Shown here piece after piece: positions 41,095-51,800 of a DNA stretch of 59,007 nt; within the stretch, counting starts at the first letter, position 1; every line of letters starts with the position of its first letter. The notes below the pieces were generated by a model. It ran no database searches. It had not been told where the DNA came from and was given only the letters and a program-made list of their open reading frames with translations. The stretch covers positions 1 to 59,007 of the forward strand of contig JAOPGA020000237.1 in the NCBI GenBank assembly GCA_026419775.2. The letters are read 5' to 3'. This stretch comes from Acrasis kona (lineage: Eukaryota > Heterolobosea > Eutetramitea > Acrasida > Acrasidae). A program made the translations under genes and the position numbers.

Positions 41095-41125
41095 AGTAAT
41101 ATATAAAATTAATCTTTTAATTAAT

Positions 41126-41876
41126 TCAAGAATACATGTATGTTAGAGGAGCCTCACAAAAAGAAGGGCTAAGATCCTCGGTGAATTTGTATTTGGCACT
41201 ATTTTCATCGCCGCTTGGCTCCTTTTTGGAAGCCGGCATGNAANATTCCGAAATATCAATTCCAACCATAGCGCAATACAGTGATACAATTGTCGGATTT
41301 TGATTGGACTCCCTAAACTGCATGTAGTCCCCGGTGTTGACAATGAAGTCTGTATTGCAAGACCTCTTCCTCTGCATTCCATGTAACGAAAGCGCCTACT
41401 AAATTCTTGAGCATCTCACTGTTGTTGTAAGGTGCATTGTTGTCCTCATACTCCTCAATCACGCGATCAAATATAACTTCCACCGTATCTTCCTGGTGGC
41501 GTGTTATATCAACGGCACATCGACCCTCTGCAACTTTGTCTCCACTTATATAGACATCAACATAGAACTCTTCTTGATTTTGATTCTTAGGTCGATCCGT
41601 ATTGGCGGGAGTCTGTGTGGTTGGTGCTGGTGCCTGTTCTGTTGTGACACTTTGTGATGTTGTAAGCTTTAATTTGGTTTTTAAATGTTCTATAGTGTTA
41701 TTTAGGATTGAGTCCTTGTACTTGTTTGCAAGGTCCACCAAATTGTTATTCTTGTATAAACATTTTGAAGATGAGGAGGACTTTGACGTAGTTGTGGAAC
41801 AAATGAAAGATTTGTTATCATCAGAAGAAGAACCATATGTACCAAACATACAATATGAAGAAAGTGACGAAGACAT
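41126..41876 (-). CDS. Hypothetical protein, Ser-rich N-terminus
   Basis: Exons 41876-41364 and 41317-41126, 46-base intron (weak donor GTCTTG), up to 234 residues with two undetermined ones from N bases. The C-terminal 130 residues look like a real domain (EFYVDVYISGDKVAEG, VEVIFDRVIEEYED, LKNLVGAFVTWNAEEE, PTIVSLYCAMVGIDISE). The N-terminal Ser-rich part is antisense to an acidic ORF and may not be coding, so the start is uncertain. No family recognised. Confidence 0.5.
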
Positions 41877-42320
41877 GAACAAGCCCTTATATCCAGGAAG
41901 TAATGTTTCGTTATTCACAGCAATGACAAGTTAAGTTTCAAGTATAAACACAAGAAAGGGATTGTTGATTGGTGCATTCAGATCCATCCGAATGTTGCAG
42001 ATTGCCACTGACAGAGAAGAAAAGATCACCAGCGATGTCGAGCGATCCATGTACGAGAATATTAAAGTAAGTAACGATTTTCCCCATTTTAATTATGAAT
42101 TCTTCAGAATGTTGCAGAGTCAAGCAGAGTTAGAAGAGAACACATGATCAGTGCAGGAAAATGTATTGGAGGGGTGACTCTAATTTCCCAAGTGAAGGAA
42201 GACGTAGAAGGTGTACATTATCGTTATATCAAGGTAAATGGATCGACATTTGAGGCTGAAGATGATACGAAATCAAAGATTTTCAATGACTCGTTGCCAT
42301 ACTCAAAGATGGATTTGTAG
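41803..42320 (+). CDS. Hypothetical protein, three exons, overlapping an antisense gene
   Basis: Exons 41803-41904, 41959-42066, 42108-42320; introns 54 (donor GTTTCG) and 41 bases; 140 residues. An acidic N-terminus (MKDLLSSEEEPYVPNIQYEE) is followed by a helical stretch (RMLQIATDREEKITSDVERS) and SAGKCIGGVTLISQVKED. Intron 2 is well supported (GTAAGT ... TTCTTCAG); intron 1 and the start are less sure. The 5' end overlaps the minus gene's N-terminus by about 74 bases. No family recognised. Confidence 0.45.
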
Positions 42321-42367
42321 GTGCAAAACAATAAACCAACTCCCTGTTTTGAAAAGTACATTTGAAT

Positions 42368-43091
42368 TCATTTTTGTTGCGCCAAACGGGCCTGCGTGGC
42401 TTTTAAGATCTGCTCCCTTCTCGCTCTGTCATCAGTGGGTACCATAACGGTCGTTGTAGTTGTTGTGGTGGTCGTAACTGTTTTTGGTGCTTCTGATCCT
42501 CTAAACCAACCGAAGAAACCACCACCACTTTTTTCTTCCTCCTTCTGCACAGCATTACCGGATAAAGTGCGCCCGCCGCCTTGGAATGCAGAAAAATTAT
42601 TTACTGGCTCCTGTGCAGATGGAGCTCCTGGGCCAGATGGTGTCTCCATTCCAGGGGCAATGCCTAATTTGCTTCCCCACCAAGCCATTCTGTTGACCCA
42701 GTTAGGAAAGACGTCCTTCTTTAATATACGTATTGATAATTCTTTACTATAGTGGTTGCAATTTTTATCTGTTAAGTGATACTTGATAAATTCCTTAGAT
42801 AAGCCGTACACAATGTCTTTAACTTGTGTTGATGTTAGATCTGTTTCGCCAAGAATGACTGATTCTCTGAAAGCTGCACCCCCCTCTGCTTTTCTAGGAT
42901 CGTGAGAAAATGCGCCACCATCGCCAAAAGTATATTCTGTTCCATGTACTTCTAGACCGGAGTGGTATATTCCCATACCAAAGGCATGAGTCATGTTGTT
43001 ATTTGGGTTGAGGTCATATACCTATATAATACAATTAGAATGTACTTTTCATGCACTTTCATACATTAAGGATAACATTCGTCTTGGGCAT
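42368..43091 (-). CDS. PPPDE/DeSI-type cysteine peptidase (deubiquitinase/deSUMOylase)
   Basis: Exons 43091-43065 and 43021-42368, 43-base intron, 226 residues. PPPDE landmarks: VYDLNPNNN, catalytic His in GMGIYHSGLEVHGTEY, YTFGDGGAF, catalytic Cys in KNCNHYSKEL, then FPNWVNRMA. These enzymes cleave ubiquitin or SUMO from proteins. A tail of about 80 residues is disordered, with a Thr run near its end. Full length for the family core. Confidence 0.9.
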
Positions 43092-43404
43092 TGTTGAAGT
43101 TGCTTCAAAAATAAATTTTGTAATAAATCTGTTTTCAAGTTAGAAAAGGTTTGTTTACTCTATACAATTTTAATGTCCATGAAACCATATGGCATACATA
43201 TTTAAAACAAACAACAAGACTTTAAATATTGAGTACCTAATGTGCACCAATCACGTCTAAATATATTTCAATATTTTATATTTATAGAGATCTTTCTTTT
43301 TGTCCTTGTTGCGCGGAGTACTATCTCCGAACACTGTGATTGGTTAGTTCTTGTCTTGTGGAGATTTAAAAATAAAGACCTCATCAATATACTCCACAAA
43401 TAAA
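43092..43404. other. Divergent spacer, no gene seen
   Basis: AT-rich spacer between two divergent genes, with no ORF or RNA recognised. Confidence 0.45.
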
Positions 43405-44982
43405 ATGATTAAACACACCATCATCGCGTTAGCACTCATAGTTGTTGCTATAACCTGCGAGCAAGCATGCCATTCATGGACATACCCAGGACATCCTCAA
43501 TTCCCACAAGACACAGACGTCGTCACAAGAGTTATTGCCCAACCCGACTTGGCAGGATTCTTGTTCAAAATGCACAGAATTCCATTCATGGACAATGTTC
43601 TAACCGTTGTATCTGATCACCGAGTACTAGACTCTGAAAATCTACCACTGCTAAGAGGCGAAAATGATTTATCATCAGGAAGCGACTGCAAGTATAACAA
43701 CCAATATCTTGAGTGTCCAAACGCCAACAGTCCATTCAAAAACAAGCAAAGATTTAATTGTGTAGTATCTTCATACAGCGGATGTAAGACTCTAGATTGC
43801 GACTGGATCGTTACCATCAAGGAGGCACAAGCCGATTACAACGTCAAGAAGAGAGTTGATGGAAGCATCACACATTACACTTTTGACTACTATTTGAGTT
43901 ACCTCACTCCAGACCACAACTCACCAGCCGTGTGGGGAGATAACCAACAAACCCCATTCGTCTTCAAGACATCATTCGGAACTCCAGTTCCATCCGTACA
44001 AAATGCATCACTCCTTGCCATGACCTATGAGTACAGTGCCAACCCAAGTTCACACCAAGCTAAGAATGTATTCCACATCAGCACCCGCCCGACTGATGCC
44101 GTCCTCAATCTAGAAGTTTCTGATCACGGACAGTTGTCATTCGTCAGACAATCAAACTGGACAGATTATGGATATGCAGGAATTACAACCGTCTCATCAT
44201 ATGAGTTACCAACAGATAATAGACCAGTCCAATCCTCCATCGGCATCTCAGGTACATACTGCAAGGACGCAAAGAGAGGAGATGATTTCACATGGACCTG
44301 CAGTGAGGCTTACCCATTCAACCACGTCATTCCCAACCACGGATACCAAATGAGAGCAGCTGACAAGGAAGCCGACTTGAGCGGATACGGAAGAATTCTA
44401 CACTCTTTCGATTGTTCATTCTTTGACAGAAGCGACAAGAGTCCAGTAGTGATTGGAGATGAAGGATTATGGGTTGTATGGATCACAGACGATCTCACAT
44501 TCTCAGGCTTCGAAATCAAAGGAACACCACAATTCGATTTATTATTACAAGACAGTTGGTTAGGTCAAGGATGGCTCAAATTCCCATGGCAAAGAGGTGA
44601 CTACAACTACACAAGCAAACCATCATTGTTACCCGCTCAATTCGACAAGTCCATCAAGGAGTCCGGAAAAGTTTTTGTAGCATTCCACATTTTCAGTAAT
44701 GAACACACTAGTGACATTAAGGCCGATGGACATGAAGGTAAACTCGTTGTCAAGGTTAATGTCTTGCCAAAAGGTGGAAATGACATCAAGAGCACATGGG
44801 TTTCTCCCATCTTCCAAGCTGATTCCACAGGAGCTACTGTCCCATTACCTAGATTTCCAGTGTGGGCATGGGTTTTGATTGGTGTTGGATCTGCAGCATT
44901 GGTTGCCGTTGGTATTGCTTTGGTTATCGTTGGAGTTGTTGCTCACAAGAGAAGAAACAAGAAGTACGAAATTATCTATTAA
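43405..44982 (+). CDS. Type I membrane glycoprotein with long Cys-containing ectodomain
   Basis: 525 residues from the ATG at 43405. Signal peptide MIKHTIIALALIVVAITC, an ectodomain of about 450 residues with some twelve Cys and several NxS/T sites, then a transmembrane segment near 490-515 (VWAWVLIGVGSAALVAVGIA) and a short basic tail ending RRNKKYEIIY, a YxxI endocytic/lysosomal sorting signal. The ectodomain is beta-rich (WVVWITDDLTFSGFEIKG) with no family I recognise. Codon use is more C-ending than in neighbours, as in highly expressed genes. It probably acts at the cell surface or lysosome. Confidence 0.8.
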   Translation: MIKHTIIALALIVVAITCEQACHSWTYPGHPQFPQDTDVVTRVIAQPDLAGFLFKMHRIPFMDNVLTVVSDHRVLDSENLPLLRGENDLSSGSDCKYNNQYLECPNANSPFKNKQRFNCVVSSYSGCKTLDCDWIVTIKEAQADYNVKKRVDGSITHYTFDYYLSYLTPDHNSPAVWGDNQQTPFVFKTSFGTPVPSVQNASLLAMTYEYSANPSSHQAKNVFHISTRPTDAVLNLEVSDHGQLSFVRQSNWTDYGYAGITTVSSYELPTDNRPVQSSIGISGTYCKDAKRGDDFTWTCSEAYPFNHVIPNHGYQMRAADKEADLSGYGRILHSFDCSFFDRSDKSPVVIGDEGLWVVWITDDLTFSGFEIKGTPQFDLLLQDSWLGQGWLKFPWQRGDYNYTSKPSLLPAQFDKSIKESGKVFVAFHIFSNEHTSDIKADGHEGKLVVKVNVLPKGGNDIKSTWVSPIFQADSTGATVPLPRFPVWAWVLIGVGSAALVAVGIALVIVGVVAHKRRNKKYEIIY

Positions 44983-45118
44983 ACATTTATGGTTTAAAAT
45001 TCTGTTTTGTTGTCCTTGTTGTTATGGAGTTGTTGTTTTCTTTCATGACACTTCATGAGTGTTTTTACAAATTAAACATATTAAATTGTAACGAATGTTT
45101 TATTAATAGACTATCAAA

Positions 45119-46421
45119 ATGTCTCTTATTGAGAGTGCAGAGGTATTAGAGCACACGACTACACCTGGACTACCGTATAATATTTTCTTGTGTTGCGTTG
45201 GATTGGGAGCGGGTCCCCACGACTTTGATAAAGTATCAAGTGTGATTGAAGAAAGATTCTGCGACCAAAATTATTTGATAGTAAATTGAATATAAAAGTA
45301 GCATTATTAATTCTAGCTTAAAAGTAAAAACCATAAACACGGCAAAGCACATTCTGGAATCGATCAGCTGGGCATTTGGTTCGCTGAACAGGTCGTGTCA
45401 TGTCTAAGATGTTATGATATGCAAATCAGGCATGTAAACAACGGACAAAAACACAAGGTGTCAATTCTAGGACATTCAATAGGAGGTTTAGTGGCACGAT
45501 ACTCCCTTGGCCTTCTCTTCGAAGAAAACTCCACTCATGAATTTGTAAATGTTTTTAATGAAAGGTACAAACAATTCATAGAGCTCAGGGTAAGCCACTA
45601 TAAAAAATATCACACATTTTACAATAATAAAGTCATTCTTTTCCATTGTCTGTCCTCACCTAGGGACTCGTAGGAATGTTGATGGTCTTTTCAAATTTTG
45701 GTGGGCCGCTGGTTCTTATGTTTATCTTGGTGCATTTGGACATACTGGTACGCAGTTGCGCCTTGGAGATGGTCGTGACCACGAATCAAACCTTTTGCGT
45801 ATAATTTCTGAACCTGGTTCCTGTTTTATGAATGCTTTAGGACAATTTAAATATAGAACACTTCTGGCAATAACTCATTTTGATACTAATTTGTCCTATG
45901 TATCTGGTAGTATCCGTGCTTTTAATCCGTACCCAGAACCAAAGTTTGGTCATCCTGATTTTAAATTAGTAGGTTATAGTAACTTCCATACTTGCTACGA
46001 GAAATCTTTCGAGCGGCATTTGCGTTATGAGTCAGAGCAAGATGTCAAAGTGAGTGTTGGTGAAATAATAGATTACAATAACATATTACAAAATAAACTC
46101 ACAAACAGATTGGTCAATGATGGTGGTGTTATAAGCTATGGTGATGATTTGCAAGGTACGGAGTTTGACTTGAACCCTAATGTAAAAAAAGAACCCTTTA
46201 TGGATAGTGAATTGCAAATCATGAAGGATTTGCAAACATTGAGTTGGAGGAGACTTGATGTGCAGTTTATTGTAAATGTGGGATTCCAACACTCTTTCAT
46301 TCATCTACTACCCATAGGTTGCACTAAAAACTTCAAGTTAGGGCTAAAGGGCTTGATACGTTCTGGTTCAAGATGTGTGGATCTTGTGGTCACTACTCTT
46401 CAATATGATCATGAAGAATAA
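45119..46421 (+). CDS. DUF676/ROG1-type serine lipase
   Basis: Exons 45119-45280, 45317-45589, 45633-46421; introns 36 and 43 bases; 407 residues, phases agree. It opens with GLPYNIFLCCVGLGAGPHDF, the hydrolase oxyanion region; the nucleophile elbow is VSILGHSIGGLVARYSLG; CPHLGTRRN is the substrate-lid motif of this family; DGR-DHESNLL, FRYRTLL-type and a late conserved region (FQHSFIHLLPIG) include the likely catalytic His. Intracellular alpha/beta lipase or esterase. The substrate is unknown. Confidence 0.85.
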
Positions 46422-46511
46422 AGTTTTACTTTTTCTGTACAAGCGAACATTGTGATTCTACTTTGAAGTTTTGTAATAGTGTTTGACTCCCTGTCACACT
46501 TCAATCGGAAC

Positions 46512-47015
46512 ATGAAATTGTTGGTGTGTATATTAATACTGATAGTATGCGAGTTCGCAACACCACAAATCCTCAATAGCAAAGATGCGGTCGCATACAT
46601 TAACAAATTCTCAAACAGCAGCAATACCTATAACTCAAGTCGTTTAGTTGACAAAGATGGCGACTTCCCAATTGAGGCTATTGTTGCAGGTGCTCGTCTG
46701 TGCAAGCTCCTCTTTATTAGAATCAAAAATCAAAACTTCGAAAAGTTGCAGGAGAAGGAGTTCAGGTTCATTGCTGATGACAGATCCAAGTATCCATTAG
46801 GGTCATTGTTTGCAATAGTGCCACTGGGCAATTACATTGGTCAACAACTGCTAGAGGAACCGAACCACACCGTTGAGGACATTATGAAACAAAAATCATT
46901 CCCATGGGATTCAATTGTAGAGGCATCCAAGCAAGGAAGAATCATCTTCGATGAAGCGAGAAAAAAGATTCCATCAAGTAGAAGATACATTGAAAAGTTA
47001 TTCACAAAAATGTAA
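46512..47015 (+). CDS. Secreted hypothetical protein
   Basis: 167 residues from the ATG at 46512. A clear signal peptide (MKLLVCILILIVCEFATPQI) precedes a hydrophilic, mostly helical body with one or two Cys and NSS/NHT glycosylation sites, ending KLFTKM. No family recognised. The frame continues upstream, but the signal peptide fixes this start. Confidence 0.7.
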   Translation: MKLLVCILILIVCEFATPQILNSKDAVAYINKFSNSSNTYNSSRLVDKDGDFPIEAIVAGARLCKLLFIRIKNQNFEKLQEKEFRFIADDRSKYPLGSLFAIVPLGNYIGQQLLEEPNHTVEDIMKQKSFPWDSIVEASKQGRIIFDEARKKIPSSRRYIEKLFTKM

Positions 47016-47053
47016 CGATAAAAAATAATATTCATTTTCGATAAACATGCTTT

Positions 47054-47551
47054 TTACTTCAAAGGAACGAACTTTGATGATGAGGTGGCACCAATACCTG
47101 GACGACCGTGAGTCACTTGTTTGTATGATAAAGAGAACTCAGATAATTTGTGTCCGATCATGTCTGGCTTAATTTCGACTTGGATGTAAGTCTTTCCGTT
47201 GTGTACACCAATAACACCACCAATCATTTCTGGAACAATGACGATTGAACGCAAGTGTGTCTTGACAGCGGTTGGCTTCTCACCGAATGGGGCCTCCTTT
47301 TTCTGATTTAAAAGTTAACATTAAAACACTAATAACATTTCACATACGGACTTCCTCAACTTCTTCATCAAAGTTGTGGTGGTCTTTTGCATACCACGGT
47401 TGAAGTTTCTGCGTGCGCGAGCCTTGTATAATTGAGCAAGCTCATCGTCTGTCAAAGCAAGAATCTTGTCGATATCGATTCCGTGGAATGCGAACTTCTT
47501 GAACTTTAGTCTTTGTCTGCGCTCGTTGGCGGTCTCGTTTGCGTCAGCCAT
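47054..47551 (-). CDS. RPS15: 40S ribosomal protein S15 (uS19)
   Basis: Exons 47551-47348 and 47302-47054, 45-base intron, 150 residues. Conserved uS19 blocks: [76 protein letters not shown] and [19 protein letters not shown]. Small-subunit head protein near the decoding site. Full length, eukaryote type. Confidence 0.97.
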
Positions 47552-47768
47552 GTTTATGTGAATAAGGTTGTGACTTTTTTTTGGATTTTTCACAAATCCA
47601 CAATAATTGGTAAACCAATTAAAATATTAAGGTTACAAAAAATGAATTTAATATGGAGCCTGTCATGACGTTGTAGAGGACCATACTCATGGAGAGGAAT
47701 TATAGGGACAATCAATTACATACTTTAAAATCTCTTTGTTGACATGGTGTGTTCAATAAAAGAAATAT

Positions 47769-48810
47769 TTATTTCGATACAGGAAGCTCGTATACCAAAT
47801 TACTTTTACTGTAAAATATCAATTTTTGAGAGGAGTTTGAAAAATAGCAACCGACAGCAAATGTATCAAACATGGCACCATTGTTTTTCAAAACGTGATT
47901 CTGTGCACTTGCATTAACTGATACCTTTGCGCTATAAATTGACCCAATTGTGCTCATGCACAATACGGAGAGTGCCTGCGTCTCTGGATGAACAACTAGA
48001 TAAGGACAAATTAAAGTAATAGCTCCCTCCCCTGGAGGCGTGTGGACTTGGACAATGTTAATACCCGCACCATTGTGCACAACAATCTTTACAAAACCTT
48101 GACCACAACAAACGACACCGGTTAGTTGGTCATGTTCAAATGCGAACATGTCAAGAGGATTGTCACACAAAGAATAATTGGTTGGACAACCCACGTTAAG
48201 AATGCTGTTTCCAGACCACATGGATAAAATACCATTTGCTCTCAGAGCATAAATGATGCAATTACTATTATTTTTGGATTTCACACAGGACACTTTTAAG
48301 ATTGCAGAATGCTTCATGCTTGGCTCAGATTTCAACTGGGTGTAGAATTCAATACCATTACAAATTACATCAACTTTGGCCGTCAAAACGCTTCCGTCGT
48401 AGCAACCAATTATAACAATACCATTACATTCTGTTATGCTCATGATTGTGGACCTGTTTGGTGTAGGATAAGTTTTTAATAAATCTGATTGTGAAGACTC
48501 TTCTCTACTTCTTGTTCTATCATAGACTGCAAGTGATGACTCAATCCCTAATAACAAAATAATTCCCTGATCATTAGTAACAAAAGCACAGCACTGAGCA
48601 CACGTTCCCTTTTCACAAAAAAAGCTTAACGAATCTACTAGCGTCACACAAGTTCTCATACATACACTCACCATTCTCAGAATCAATAACAACCTCTCCA
48701 TCAGAATAACACAATGCCGATTCGTCTATCAACGAATTATAACAAACACAGTTCAATTGATTAGACGTCACAACCACCTGTCCAACACTAAGATCTTCAT
48801 CCATGATCAT
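47769..48810 (-). CDS. WDR54-like beta-propeller protein
   Basis: Exons 48810-48672 and 48637-47769, 34-base intron, 335 residues. Propeller-like blades without strong WD signatures: GIILLLGIESSLAVYDR, GIVIIGCYDGSVLTAKV, CIIYALRANGILSMWSG, VVCCGQGFVKIVVHNGAG, LSVLCMSTIGSIYSAKVS. The C-terminal segment (MFDTFAVGCYFSNSSQKLIF) and the total length are close to those I know for WDR54. Called by general pattern, so another small propeller family is possible. Its ATG lies 28 bases downstream of the VPS8 stop on the same strand. Confidence 0.5.
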
Positions 48811-48838
48811 CAAAAATTCAATTTTACAAAAGTATTTT

Positions 48839-51800
48839 TTATTCATTTTCGGGGAACAACTTTTCAAGCGACACGCACAAAGAACCCCTATTAATAGGCT
48901 CAAAAGCAACCTTCTTTTTCGTAACAACAATATTCACCGACGTTTTATTAACATGACTAGGAACGTTCGCCTCATCAACACCATGATACATTAAAGTAGA
49001 AGCGCTCTTATTACCCTCTTCTCTCAATTTCTTTTGATATTTATAATTCACCATGTTACTTTCGACCAACAATTGTTTAAACAAACCCATCTTACTTTCC
49101 AAATTCAAACAATTTTGAACATTGATGCATTGATTTTTATCAAATTCGCCCAATTGTTCATTTTTATGATTCAACACATTCGCCAAAAGATTTTTCTTTT
49201 TCTTTTTTTTTTTCTTTATTAATTGAGTGGAACAACAAGGACAAACTTGTAATCCGCCCAAACACAAATCATGATAAGCATGGCCACAATCGAACACTCT
49301 GACGTGATCATCTCTGCTCCATTGTCTAGCCAAAGCACTCGCGCACAGTCCACAAGTAGTATCGCTCGGTATCAACCCGCTTTGTAATTGATCCATGTAC
49401 GAATTGACCAGATCAAAAGTGTCCCTCTCTAATATATTGGCAGCATCGTATAACAACGTTTGTTCGTAATTATACAAATTCAACATTTCGAAAATGTCAC
49501 ATCTCACATTTGTGATTTGGTCGCTCGTCACGTTTCCATTCGATTCTTCCAAGAATAATTTTTGTAACATGTCGGGCACTGGTACATTTCCCATCATGAA
49601 CATTCGAATCAATTTGATGAATTTCATGTAAATTTGTTGCATCCACAAATTAACACATTTGGGCATATTGTGGGCGGAGTTCTTATGGGTGGTTAATTTC
49701 TCGCTCCTGTTCTTGTGTTGTTCCAATTTGATTTGGTTCAAATTTAATTTCGATCGAGCGGCATTTACTAATTTCTTATATCTGTTGACATCCTTCTCCG
49801 CTCGATCCATTTGATTTTTGAAATCATTTTCGTCATTATTTTCGTCATCGTCGCCAGTGCTCGACGAAGATTTCTGTTCCAAAGTCAATTGCGTCATTTT
49901 CGAAATGCTGGAATTTAATTTCAAAGTGTACAAATCTAATTGTTCCTGATTCGATTGGATCATGGTCATTAATTCGTTGGTTCCTTCGTTTTGATGATTG
50001 CTCGCCGAATTAGAACGTTCTAATTGGTCATTTTTGTAATAAACTTGTTGTAAAGAAGAGAGCGGCTCGACGAAATGATCCAACAAACCAAACCACAACT
50101 TTTTGACCTCGCCCTCGGTCAATTTCTTCAACAATGTATTTCTCTTGCACATGATGATTGCATCAATGATGCGATCGATCGTTTCGAAAATCAATGGACA
50201 TTTTTCGACGGGATACATTTCCTTCTCGAATCTCACCAATGGCACGTCGACCAATGGTCGATCCGATTCGAATTCGATGGACTGATCATACAATTCGTCA
50301 ATCACGCGATCGAGTGCCAGATGGATCTTATCCATTACGAAATCTAATGCCTTTTCGACCTGACCTCTCTTCTCGTACAAGTAACTAACGGCTTCGGAGA
50401 TTTGATATTTTTCACATGCTCGGAGGATGCTCGCGTCGTGCGAAGAAAATGTTTGTAAAAAGTCGGGAACGCTCGCAGGCGAATATTGACACATCAAGAT
50501 TGCTAATTGTACTTTGATGGGATCGGGTTGATTTTCTTGGTTGACCATGTGATGTAAATATTGATAAAGCATGTGATCGTCTTTTTTGTTCGCACGTAGG
50601 GCGCTCATAATTTCGTTATGAATTTCGTGATGATGTCGAACCAAAAGTCGACTGGTCTTGATGGCATCTAACGCGAATAACGATTTGATGTGTTCCAAGA
50701 TGGCTGTCCTTACTGACTGAATGTGATGGGATTGACTTTCGTCGTTCAGATAAACGAAAACGGTTTGATTGTAAGGAGGTCGGTCCATCAGGTAACAATG
50801 TACCGTTTTGTCGATGTGATTTAAATGTTTGTGTAAATGAGCCGCCAGACGATATAATTGTGCGTCTTGTAATTGTTTGGAAATGGATTCGTGATCGTCG
50901 ACGATCCATTGCGGAAAATGTCCGAGCTTGTCGATGAGTTGTTGCATGAGGACTTGTTTGTCGTGTACGGCGGTCGATCTGTCGTTGATGAGATGCATCA
51001 TTAATTTTTGCGAAAAGTTTTGGATGGGAATGATTCCCTTGCACATGAACCTCAACATGAGCATATAAAAGTGACTGACTTGATCCGATCTCCATTTGAA
51101 TTGATTGACCGATTCCATCATGTGCGAAATGATTTGATAATGTTGTTGGACGCTTTCCGCGCGTTCGTATATGGAGTAGGGCCCGCCTTGATCCATCATG
51201 CAGGTGCTCAACCAATCGAAAAGTTCCGACGCATCGTGCTTGATCAGTAATTGTAAATATTTAAAACTCTTGTTGTTGTCCACGTCTTGGAATATAAAAT
51301 CCATCAATTGCGTCTTGATTGATTTCAAGCGTTGATTCGGAACGGGATGGGCTCCGGCGAAACTCGTTCCCTCGAAAGTATTTTTTAAATATTGCATCAC
51401 GATGGATAGGTTCGAATTGGTCTGTAGGTAATCCTCGATGGGTGCGATCCATTCGTTTCGAAGAACGTTGTGAATGTAAATGTTCATTCGGCATAGTTGG
51501 TTGATTGATTTGTACTTGTTGCAGGTTGATTGTAATCTCGAAAGTTCCAATTGTGAAATGTTTAATTGTAAAACGACACTTTCCAATTCATCGATGCGAT
51601 CGCTCTCCACGTGAAATTTCTCGATGGCGTCGTATAATTCTGAATTGATTGGTAGCGAGTGTAATTTTGATTTTGATATGCCGCACCGAACCAACAACTT
51701 TACAAAAACATCTCGTTGACCTTCTTGAATGTATTTGTGAAATAAATCCATAATGATCGGATAGTGTTGGATCATGATGCAATATTCCAAACATGTCTTG

